From Lachnospiraceae bacterium (GTDB taxonomy: Bacteria > Bacillota > Clostridia > Lachnospirales > Lachnospiraceae): a DNA stretch of 64,000 nt. Shown piece after piece: positions 42,001 to 50,709 of the stretch (positions are counted from its first letter, which is position 1; every line of letters starts with the position of its first letter). The notes under the pieces are model-generated. The model was not told the origin of the DNA and made no database searches. It was given only the letters and a program-made list of their open reading frames with translations. Location: NCBI GenBank assembly GCA_014804795.1, contig JAAUZC010000010.1:83755-147754 (forward strand), given 5' to 3'. Made by a program: the position numbers and the translations under genes.

Positions 42001-43191
42001 ATGCAAGAAAAGATGAATAATAAAAATAATGCACAAATGACAATAAATGATTATTTGTCATTACTTCAAATAAAATATGATTGTGAAACCGTATATAGTT
42101 TAGGAAAGTCTTTACAACAAGATGGAGTAACTGGTTTTGGAATTATCCCTTATTTTACGTTAACAGCAGCTACCATATTAGAAATGCTTTCATTAAATGA
42201 AATAAAAATTGAAATACCGTACTCCACGCGAATAAAAGATATTCGTATGAAACTGAAAATTTTTGAAGATGGGTATAGCAAATCTAAAAGAATGTTATTG
42301 GCGATTGATTATCTCCAAAATGAGATTTTTAAGAACCAACTTACCTTCTCGTTTATGAAAAACTGGGATATACATTATAATTTGGGAATATATACAAACA
42401 AGGATAAGATAGTAATTGGAAATACACAGTATAATTACTATTTGTTACAAGACAATCGTTTCTTAAAAAAGAACCTTAATGAAATTGCTACTGCTTATGA
42501 GAGTTCTCCTAATAACTTTAACTTAAATGAACATGTGAGAAGAGAATGTTACCAATATGCGTATACATGTGCGCAATTTATAAATTCTATTCGCTTAGGA
42601 CTGGAAAAATTTGATACACCCGTAACTATAAATTCAAACAAAAATATTGTCAATTTTTACTATGCAGATTATAATACAAACCGAAAGTCTGTTCTTTTAC
42701 CGCAAGGAGAAAATGGAAAAGCCACTTTTCTTTACTTACTTCATACTTTATCCACAATGAATTTTCTTCTATATGTTTTGAATGATTATGAGAAAGATGA
42801 TTTTGGTTGGTGGCTCAAAATAAATTATATTGTATATTATTACAGTATACATAAATTAACTGATTTACATGAGCATTTTGTGCAAAACAAATTGATGACA
42901 CAAAACATTTCTGACTATTTAGATGAAATCGACATTAAGAACGCTAAATTTATGAATAGTACTTTTAGAAATTGTATGATGCACTCAAGTTTGGCAGATA
43001 AAAATGGAAATAGTATTATTTCTTCATCTAATTTAGATAGAGAGAAGCCTCTTTTTGGATTAGTAGAAACTTGTTTTGATGGAATGAGTTATAAAGAACT
43101 TAAAGATTCTGTAATATCAGAAATGAAACGAATATCAAACATATTATCGCAATGGCTTGAAACACAATCTCTGTGTATAAAGCCACTTTAA
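42001..43191 (+). CDS. hypothetical protein with HEPN-like RNxxxH motif
   Basis: 396 aa; C-terminal NSTFRNCMMHSSL. Confidence 0.5.
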   Translation: MQEKMNNKNNAQMTINDYLSLLQIKYDCETVYSLGKSLQQDGVTGFGIIPYFTLTAATILEMLSLNEIKIEIPYSTRIKDIRMKLKIFEDGYSKSKRMLLAIDYLQNEIFKNQLTFSFMKNWDIHYNLGIYTNKDKIVIGNTQYNYYLLQDNRFLKKNLNEIATAYESSPNNFNLNEHVRRECYQYAYTCAQFINSIRLGLEKFDTPVTINSNKNIVNFYYADYNTNRKSVLLPQGENGKATFLYLLHTLSTMNFLLYVLNDYEKDDFGWWLKINYIVYYYSIHKLTDLHEHFVQNKLMTQNISDYLDEIDIKNAKFMNSTFRNCMMHSSLADKNGNSIISSSNLDREKPLFGLVETCFDGMSYKELKDSVISEMKRISNILSQWLETQSLCIKPL

Positions 43192-43252
43192 TGCTAGTTA
43201 CGCAATAGAATACCATTTTTGAGAGTAGACGCACAAAACCTTTACTCTGTCC

Positions 43253-43495
43253 CTAATGATATATTTCATTGCTATAATCCCACAAATATATTATACTTAA
43301 AAGAAGCAAATCTTAGTCCTTTTTGCAAACGCAAAAAGATGATTGGCAAATCCTTTGTCAAGCTGTTATAAGGATTACCCCTTGAGGTTTCAGCAGTAGG
43401 TTGCCCTATATGCCAATCAGAGTATTTGCCAGATTCTATGAGGAGGTCAAATACAAATTATACTTCTCGTCTTATGAGAAAGGGAAGTATGACGC
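43253..43495 (+). ncRNA. candidate structured RNA leader, copy A, upstream of HNH gene
   Basis: ~96% identical (by eye) to 48527-48768; contains CTTTTTGC-aaac-GCAAAAAG hairpin, GATTGGCA/TGCCAATC and GGCAAAT/ATTTGCC alternative pairings. Confidence 0.55.
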
Positions 43496-44440
43496 ATGAA
43501 AAAACTTATGGATTTAAACAAAGAAACAGCCAATAGGTTGTGGGTACAACAGTTTGGCAAAAAGCAGAAGGCGATGGACTTTTCCGGACGTGAGATTGCG
43601 AAAGCCGCCTACAATGATAGGAACAGCAATTATGGTTGGAATGTTGATCACATTTTACCGTTGTCAAGAGGAGGCAAAACAGCAGATCATAACTTGATTT
43701 GTTGTCATATTTTGACTAACGATGAGAAAGCGGACAAATTTCCATGTTTCAAAGCTAATGCAAAAGAATTTGAGATTCAAAAGCGGCAGAATCACTATGA
43801 GATTGTTGCAAGAACTGCTGACAAAAAGGAGGAAGAGGATAAAGTCGTAAATTTTTTGGATGTAGCACAGGGACTTGAATGTTGGAAACAATGCAAGTCT
43901 TATAGTGGGCAGGTTTTCGTTGGATATATCAAAATCAGGGTTGAGGTTTCCAATGAATTCAATCAACTTCTTGTAAGATATGAGAAATTTTTGTTTGAGC
44001 TATTTGGGACAGAAAGCATTTTTGTTGAAGACACGGGATATTCCAATAGTTATATGCATAGTCTACAGCATAATCGGGCCTATATTTTTACTGTTATAGC
44101 AGGTAATGTTTCAACGAAAGATAATACAGAAAATCTTCTTAGTGATTGTGTTGCATTAAATACTTATAGTGATTATTTTATAAGCAACACCGAGTTTGAA
44201 GGCATTCAGATTGTCTGTGGAATGAAGTGTTATGATAACTGTTTTGAAATGTCTTTGAACTGTAAAAAAGATATTTTGGAAAAACAGATACAGTTTAGTG
44301 CTCCATTGGCGATTGATGAACTTGTTAAAATTAATACGAGTGCTGAAAAGGAGTTGAAGGATATTTTTCCCCAAAGTGGATTTTATCCTTATAATTTTAA
44401 ATTTACAAAATTGAAAAAAAATCTTGACAAATTAATTTGA
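43496..44440 (+). CDS. HNH endonuclease
   Basis: GWNVDHILPLSRGGKTADHNLICCHILTNDEKADKFP. Confidence 0.85.
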   Translation: MKKLMDLNKETANRLWVQQFGKKQKAMDFSGREIAKAAYNDRNSNYGWNVDHILPLSRGGKTADHNLICCHILTNDEKADKFPCFKANAKEFEIQKRQNHYEIVARTADKKEEEDKVVNFLDVAQGLECWKQCKSYSGQVFVGYIKIRVEVSNEFNQLLVRYEKFLFELFGTESIFVEDTGYSNSYMHSLQHNRAYIFTVIAGNVSTKDNTENLLSDCVALNTYSDYFISNTEFEGIQIVCGMKCYDNCFEMSLNCKKDILEKQIQFSAPLAIDELVKINTSAEKELKDIFPQSGFYPYNFKFTKLKKNLDKLI

Positions 44441-44584
44441 GACATAACCAGAAGTATTATTTGTAAGCCTCTTGAAGAGATGCCGGGCAACAGGTATCTC
44501 TTTTGTGGTATAGCGTGCTTGGGGGGATAAGTTCTATCACTATTGACTGATTTTAGAGAGAATATATACTGGAAAATGTAAGGA

Positions 44585-45273
44585 TTGGAGAACAGAATGA
44601 GTGAAAACTATCAACCTCCTTTTATAATGAATGAGGAGATAACAAACTTAATAGTTGAGATTGGAGAATATGTTGGCACAATTACGACTTACGATGCTAT
44701 GCGTCCCAATCCAATTCTCCGCAGAGAAAATCGGATCAAGACGATACACTCATCTTTGGCGATAGAGCAGAATACGCTTACTCTGGAACAGGTTACGGAT
44801 GTGGTTATATGGGAAGCGGATATTAGGATCGCCACAGGATATTCGTGATGACAATGGTCGGACAGGGAGATTGTGGCAGTCATTGATTTTGCAGAAATTG
44901 AAAGAAGTTTTTGCCTGAATTCCGGTAGAAACACTTGTGTATGAAAATCAGGAGGAATATTATAAGGTACTGCAGAGGGCTGATAATGTCAGAGATTGTA
45001 CTAAATTTGTAGAATTTATGCTTATGATGATCCGCAATGCCTTAAGGGAGATCAGTGAAACACATAACAGAACAAATGTCGTAGCAAATGAGGAAAAAAT
45101 ATAGCCCTTTTACGGCATGATGGCAATATGTCAGCTAATATGTTGTCTGCATCTGTGAGAGTTACCGGAAGGCAGGCACAGCGTATTTTGGCTAAATTAA
45201 AGGTGGAGGGAAAAATAATACGGCATGGGGCAAATAAAAACGGTTACTGGGAAGTTATAGATAAAAAAATCTG
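44585..45273 (+). pseudogene. degraded Fic-family protein
   Basis: NRIKTIHSSLAIEQNTLTLEQVTDVV N-terminus; downstream frame reads DDNGRTGRLWQSLILQKLKEVFA*IPVETLVYENQEEYYKVLQRAD and wHTH VTGRQAQRILAKLKVEGKIIRHGANKNGYWEV; frameshift/deletion and stop. Confidence 0.75.
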
Positions 45274-45485
45274 AAGTAATAGTCCAAAAATAAAAAAGTG
45301 AAACAGCGTCTAGCTTTTTGATGGGGAGATAGCTAATATACTTGTGAGATATTCAATACTTTTGTGATAACACTATGATAACTTGAAATTGTATTGATGA
45401 CTCGTTTGAGCAATGTTATGATTTGAGTAAAAATACACACCGGAATAAATTAAGTGTGTAAATACTTAATTGGAATTGGTGTATT

Positions 45486-46028
45486 ATGGTAATAACATAT
45501 AAGCAGTGTATAGAAAAATATGGAAGCGATCATATGTTAAAAAAGGAAATAGCAGAAGGCAAAATCTTTCAAAAGGAAAAAGGGATTTATTCACTAAGCA
45601 ATGCCTGTTCTGAGCTTGAGATTATAAGTGTAAAATATCCGAAAGCTGTTTTTGCCGGTGAAAGTGCTTTTTATTATCATGCATTGACAGATGTTATTCC
45701 GGATTTTTATCATCTGGCTACGGTTAGAACTGATGGAAGAATAAAGGATGTACGGGTAAAACAGACATATTTGAAAGCGGATATTTTTGATATGGGAAAA
45801 ATGAAGATGATGTATCATAATACAGAGATATGCATCTATAGCTTGGAAAGAATGCTGATAGAGCTTGTAAGATTCAGAGGCAGAATGCCTTTTGACTATT
45901 ATAAGGAGATTATTTTGAATTATAGGAATCGTGCGGCGATGATGGATATAGCCAAAGTAGAAGAGTACGCAGACAAGTTTAAAAATGTCAGTAAGCTTAT
46001 GGAGATCATATCTTTGGAGGTACTTTGA
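45486..46028 (+). CDS. AbiEi-like antitoxin / transcriptional regulator (type IV TA), apparently orphan
   Basis: Short N-terminal wHTH-like region then EIISVKYPKAVFAGESAFYYHALTDVIPDFYHLATVR...; no nucleotidyltransferase partner follows. Confidence 0.65.
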   Translation: MVITYKQCIEKYGSDHMLKKEIAEGKIFQKEKGIYSLSNACSELEIISVKYPKAVFAGESAFYYHALTDVIPDFYHLATVRTDGRIKDVRVKQTYLKADIFDMGKMKMMYHNTEICIYSLERMLIELVRFRGRMPFDYYKEIILNYRNRAAMMDIAKVEEYADKFKNVSKLMEIISLEVL

Positions 46029-46066
46029 TGAACTTATTGAATGAGGTGGACAAAATCAGAGAAGGA

Positions 46067-46115
46067 GTCTCAATCAGTCTCATATAATTGCATAAAAATT
46101 GAGACTGATTGAGAC
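46067..46115. repeat. perfect 16-bp inverted repeat, GTCTCA-rich operator-like region
   Basis: GTCTCAATCAGTCTCA...TGAGACTGATTGAGAC; more GTCTCA/TGAGAC elements to ~46225. Confidence 0.9.
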
Positions 46116-46410
46116 TGGATGAGATTAAAGAATACCAGGAAATCAGCACTGCCTGAAATGTTAGGAGAAATAGTGTCAAGATAGTCTCATGTGGTGTCAT
46201 TTTGAAATGAGACTATGTGAGACTTAAAATTAGAGATAAGGTAATCAAAACAAGTTAGAGAAGATGGAAGTGAGACAGATGCAGATAGAACCTATATGAT
46301 CACAGCCGTAAAGATTCATAAAGGTTTCAGAATGGATAATGAGAACTTCACTCAAAAAAATGAGAGAAGTTTGGCCAAAGTTTTGACTAAAGTTGTCGTG
46401 GCTACAAATT

Positions 46411-46560
46411 GGCTACAAAAATTTAAAAATCACAAAGAAAATCCATATTTTCAAAAAATATGCCAACCAAAAACCCCGAAAATACGCCATTCATCATACA
46501 AGATTTTCCTGCCCTAATCCGTGAGGGTAGTAGAACAGTTGGTTCAGGCAGGGTAGCTAC
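46411..46560 (+). repeat. second right-end repeat with degenerate tuf tip (46517-46560)
   Basis: Shared with 41675-41838; tuf-like frame reads [16 protein letters not shown]-stop; 39/44 nt match to native tuf by eye. Confidence 0.8.
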
Positions 46561-46668
46561 AGAGTAGCTACGAAAGCAGGGGCTCCGCTTGTGAACACCA
46601 TCCCATGAAAGCCTTTCAGGACAGCTCTTGCTTCCTTTCTGATCCAGAAGCAGTATGGTTATATCGAT

Positions 46669-47712
46669 ATGGAAGGGGCAGAGATTGCAGCAATCACGCA
46701 TGGCCATTCGCTTGGATACATGCCGGCAGCAGTTTTAACCCATATTATCAACCGCATTGTATTCTCCGAAGAGAGAATTTCTTTAAAGAGCATAATCTTA
46801 GAAGCAAAGGATACGGTTGCAAAAGTTTCCCGTGGCGATAAGCACCTGAAGGAACTTACGGATATCATCGGTCTGGGAATTGCACATTACTGTTCGCTAA
46901 GACACCAGAACGATTTTTCGGATGGTGTGATTGCTGTGGTAAATCATAAAGGTGACAGTGATTCCACGGGAACAGTTACCGGAAATATTCTTGGTGCATT
47001 GCTTGAATTTGATGCGATCGAGGAAAGGTGGAAGACGAATCTGGAATTGATTGATGTGATGATAGAGATGGCCGATGATTTTTGCCACGGGTGTCAGATA
47101 CATGAATTTGGTCACTATGAAGATCCGGATTGGAGGCGGAAATATATTTATATGAGATGGAAAGATGAGAAACTCGATATAGCAGAGAAGACACAGTTTA
47201 TTGCAGTACGTGGGGATATTACAAAAGACCACGGCGTTCAGGCTATCGTTAATGCTGCCAATACCAGTCTGCTTGGTGGGGGCGGCGTGGACGGTGCAAT
47301 TCACCGTGCTGCCGGTTCGGAGCTTCTGGCGGAGTGCCGTCTCTTAAATGGATGCAAGACGGGACAGGCGAAGATCACAAAGGCGTACAAACTTCCATGT
47401 GAATATGTAATTCATACTCCGGGACCACACTGGAACGGTGGAAAGTCCAAAGAGGCTGAATTGCTCGCGTCCTGCTACAGATCCTGCCTGGAACTTGCTG
47501 TAGAGAATGGAATCAAAAAAATAGCATTTCCTTCTATCGCCACAGGCATATATAGCTATCCGCTGGATCAGGCGGCGGAGATCGCAGTCAAAACTGTTAA
47601 GGAGTTCGTAGTCAATCACCCCGGAGAACTGAATGTGATTAAATGGGTACTGTTTGATGATACGACGCTGCGGGCATATGAAGCTCAGATAGAGCGCTGG
47701 ACGGTTTCGTAG
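46669..47712 (+). CDS. ADP-ribosylglycohydrolase (N-terminally truncated) fused to macrodomain
   Basis: [28 protein letters not shown] (DraG-type) then [39 protein letters not shown] (macrodomain). Confidence 0.85.
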   Translation: MEGAEIAAITHGHSLGYMPAAVLTHIINRIVFSEERISLKSIILEAKDTVAKVSRGDKHLKELTDIIGLGIAHYCSLRHQNDFSDGVIAVVNHKGDSDSTGTVTGNILGALLEFDAIEERWKTNLELIDVMIEMADDFCHGCQIHEFGHYEDPDWRRKYIYMRWKDEKLDIAEKTQFIAVRGDITKDHGVQAIVNAANTSLLGGGGVDGAIHRAAGSELLAECRLLNGCKTGQAKITKAYKLPCEYVIHTPGPHWNGGKSKEAELLASCYRSCLELAVENGIKKIAFPSIATGIYSYPLDQAAEIAVKTVKEFVVNHPGELNVIKWVLFDDTTLRAYEAQIERWTVS

Positions 47713-47879
47713 AGGGTTCATATCATATATGTTTTCTATCAGATGTATAAGATAGTTAGTCAATGCATAATGGGTGGAAATGCATAATGAGGAGCTTGTG
47801 TGAAGAGTGTATAAAGTAATTTTTTAATATATCAAATGCTTCATAAAGGTAAAGTAAAATGACAGAAGACGATACATTT

Positions 47880-48060
47880 CACGATAGCCGAGTTTGAACA
47901 GGTAATTTCACATGGTGAGAACTTAACTGTTGAATTTAAAACATGGATATATGCGAGAGCGTATTTCTTTGGCAGTAGATGCACTTGCTGCTTTTGCCAA
48001 TACGAAAGGCGGCCATATCATTCTTGGTGTGAAAGAAGGCAAAAAGAAAACACTTCCCAG
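47880..48060 (+). pseudogene. AlbA_2-domain gene fragment
   Basis: ISHGENLTVEFK in one frame, RISLAVDALAAFANTKGGHIILGVKEGKK in another. Confidence 0.65.
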
Positions 48061-48089
48061 AAAAGACAGTATAATACCAGAGAAAAACC

Positions 48090-48360
48090 GATCGTTAAAC
48101 AGCGTGCTGAAGATGTGCTTTCACGTCTGGGAATACCGATGTCAATCGCTATTGATATGTATTTAAATCAAATTTCTCTGACTGGTGGAATACCTTTTGC
48201 TGTGACATTGCCGAAAGCTCCGCAGTCTGTCAATGCGGATTTGATGACAACGGAAGAAATACATGCACGGCTGCAGGAAGGTTATGATGATATGAAAGCC
48301 GGTAAGGTGCAGGATGCGGCAACAGCATTTGCAAAGTTCAGGGAGAATCACGGATCATGA
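48090..48360 (+). pseudogene. RelB/DinJ-family antitoxin, N-terminally truncated, no toxin
   Basis: KQRAEDVLSRLGIPMSIAIDMYLNQISLTGGIPFAVTLP... Confidence 0.75.
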
Positions 48361-48526
48361 AATCTGAACCGGAACATACAATGGGATTGAGACAGTTTCC
48401 CATTGACAATTTCTCGGTATTCTATGTTATGGAATGATTATAATTTATTCAGTAAATAAAAGGCTTTCAGAGTTTTCTTTGAAAGTCTTTTTCTATCTTA
48501 AAATATTCAAAATCATCAAAATCTTG

Positions 48527-48768
48527 CTAATGATATATTTCATTGCTATAATCCCACAAATATATTATACTTAAAAAAGCAAATCTTAGTCCTTTTTGCA
48601 AATGTAAAAAGATGATTGGCAAATCCTTAGTCAAGCTGTTATAAGGATTACCCTTTGAGGTTTCAGCAGTAGGTTGCCCTATATGCCAATCAGAGTATTT
48701 GCCGGATTCTATGAGGAGGTCAAATACAATTTATACTTCTCGTTTTATGAGTAAGGGAAGTATGACGC
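48527..48768 (+). ncRNA. candidate structured RNA leader, copy B
   Basis: Near-identical to 43253-43495 but followed by a different ORF. Confidence 0.55.
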
Positions 48769-48893
48769 ATGAAAAATATTATGGATTTAAACAAAGAAAT
48801 TTGTGTGGTAATGTTATTGAATCAGCATATAGACATGATTTTGTAAGTTGTAAATGTGGCTGCTGTTCGGGCAAAGATAGGAGAGACGCATGA
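48762..48893 (+). CDS. short chimeric ORF (HNH start codons joined to DUF7695-like tail)
   Basis: MTHEKYYGFKQRNLCGNVIESAYRHDFVSCKCGCCSGKDRRDA. Confidence 0.4.
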   Translation: MTHEKYYGFKQRNLCGNVIESAYRHDFVSCKCGCCSGKDRRDA

Positions 48894-49906
48894 GAAAAGA
48901 AGCATCATTAGAGCAGTGGAGAGTGCTGTATGAGGCGGCAACGCGAATGAAAGAGTTAAAGCCATGGGAAAAGTTTTGGGATATGGATTTAATAGGCATA
49001 AGATATGGTGAAAAAGAAGATACCGTATTTTTCAGTATACTGGGACGAGGGGGAGACTGCTATGGAATCGCGGTTTATGAAGGATACGAGGGTCTTAACA
49101 GTTTTTTGATGCTTGCTATGCAGAAACATATGAATCTGTCTGCAGAATATGCCATGTTCAATCAGAGAAACATAACGTGTTATTGGGGAAATCGTGATGA
49201 GTTGACAGATAAACAAAGAAAAATTATTAAGGATTTAGGGTATTCTTACAGGGGCAAAAATCAATGGCTTTACTTTTTGTCCTTTGTGCCGGGATATTAT
49301 CCATATAATTTGGATTCGGAAGAGGTAGTTCGGCTGAGTGAATATTTTCAGGATTTGGAACTGGCGTTGAAATATTATGATGATGTAAATGTGAAAGTAG
49401 ACTTTGAAAGTGGCAATATGTTCTTATTTTCATTTGGCAAGGATAAAAAGACATGAAATTTTGGAGAGTCCCCGTTACCGTTTACGGCTTTTCAATTTGG
49501 AAATCTGCTTATCACCGATGAAGAGTTGCTTGCCGATTTATCTAAAGAACCAAAGAATAATGCGGTTCTGGAAGCTGATATTTCAGTTATGGGAGCAAGA
49601 ATAGATGATAAAAAATACAGTCGTCCGGCAAATCCTGCCTTGGCGCTTCTGGGAGATGCGGAATCGGAAGTGATCATAAGTTTTGAAATGACAGAACCGG
49701 ATGATGATCCGGTGGTGATGCTTGCGGAATTAGTGATACGTTTTATTTTTCAGTATGGTGCGCCGAAAGAAATTCGTGTGACTAATGTGATTGTAGAGGC
49801 GGGGCTGGAGCAGATTTGTGATGTGTGTGGAATTAAATTGCGCAGAGTAAAAAGATTGTATGGCCTGGATTCGTTTATGCAGGGCATGGGGCGGTTCACT
49901 CTATAA
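48890..49906 (+). pseudogene. DUF7309/DUF6930-like gene interrupted by in-frame TGA at 49454
   Basis: 48890-49456 and 49526-49906 are in the same frame; readthrough gives FSFGKDKKT*NFGESPLPFTAFQFGNLLITDEELL. Confidence 0.6.
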
Positions 49907-49966
49907 AGAATGGCAACCGTTCAGGCGTTTGACATGACATAGGCATGCAGAGAAGGGAAAGAAAAA

Positions 49967-50392
49967 ATGGCAAAATACACTTTTAAGGTTTATCCTGTTG
50001 GTCAGGGCAGAACTACATATCGTACTATAGAAATATCTGGAAAAGAAACGCTCGACAGATTGTGTGAGTTTATTCTGGAATCGTTTGATTTTATCCATGA
50101 GCATTTATATGAATTCTGCATGGATAATAGAATGTATAGCGAAGACAATTATCAGTATAATCCCGAGGATGGTGGACCGTCAACAGATATAGTGATAGAC
50201 AAGATTGGCCTTGTAAAGGGGCAAAACTTTTCGCTTCATTATGATTATGGTGATGACTGGATGTTTATGATTCATGTGCAAAAGATAGAAGATGAAACGA
50301 AAAAGATATCGCCTAAACTGATTAAGTCAGTAGGACATGTAGAACAGTATTCGAATTGGGATGAGTGGGATGATGAAGAGGACGAATACTGA
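49967..50392 (+). CDS. plasmid pRiA4b ORF-3-like protein
   Basis: YTFKVYPVGQGRTTYRTIEISGKETLDRLCEFILESFDFIHEHLYEF...FSLHYDYGDDWMFMIHV. Confidence 0.8.
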   Translation: MAKYTFKVYPVGQGRTTYRTIEISGKETLDRLCEFILESFDFIHEHLYEFCMDNRMYSEDNYQYNPEDGGPSTDIVIDKIGLVKGQNFSLHYDYGDDWMFMIHVQKIEDETKKISPKLIKSVGHVEQYSNWDEWDDEEDEY

Positions 50393-50576
50393 CATTCGTA
50401 ATGCGTTTGCACTTGAAGAGAAGGATGGGATCATTTTAACGGATGTATTTTCGACTTACCGCGACGGGCGGCAAATCGGTGAATCTGCGATGATCGTAAT
50501 TGATTCGGATACAGGGAAATACGAAAAGATAGAAGTACCGGGAGAGTTGAAATATAAAGTTTTTTCTGAAAAATAA
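50361..50576 (+). CDS. hypothetical protein
   Basis: 71 aa ORF, overlaps preceding gene. Confidence 0.4.
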   Translation: MSGMMKRTNTDIRNAFALEEKDGIILTDVFSTYRDGRQIGESAMIVIDSDTGKYEKIEVPGELKYKVFSEK

Positions 50577-50709
50577 AAGTGTTATAATCAAAGAAACAAA
50601 CCACCATTTATTCAGTATAGAAAAAATATTCAAAATAGAATTCTGCGAAGCAGTAGAAAAAGGAAAAATCGTCCGGTGTCCTGTAAGCAGCTTTACGAAA
50701 GAAGGGTAG

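Noticed and set aside
43253-44440. HEARO/IscB-omegaRNA system (structured RNA next to HNH ORF)
   Set aside because: The HNH protein is ~314 aa without RuvC motifs or an IscB-like architecture, so the RNA is reported only as an undescribed leader candidate.
49454-49456. UGA recoding (selenocysteine or Trp) in the DUF6930-like gene
   Set aside because: No SECIS-like evidence, and standard TGA stops end other genes in the window; nonsense mutation is simpler.
50361-50576. Precursor peptide for the radical SAM cluster
   Set aside because: 71 aa without leader/core character, overlaps the upstream gene and lacks Cys/Ser/Thr-rich repeats; treated as hypothetical.
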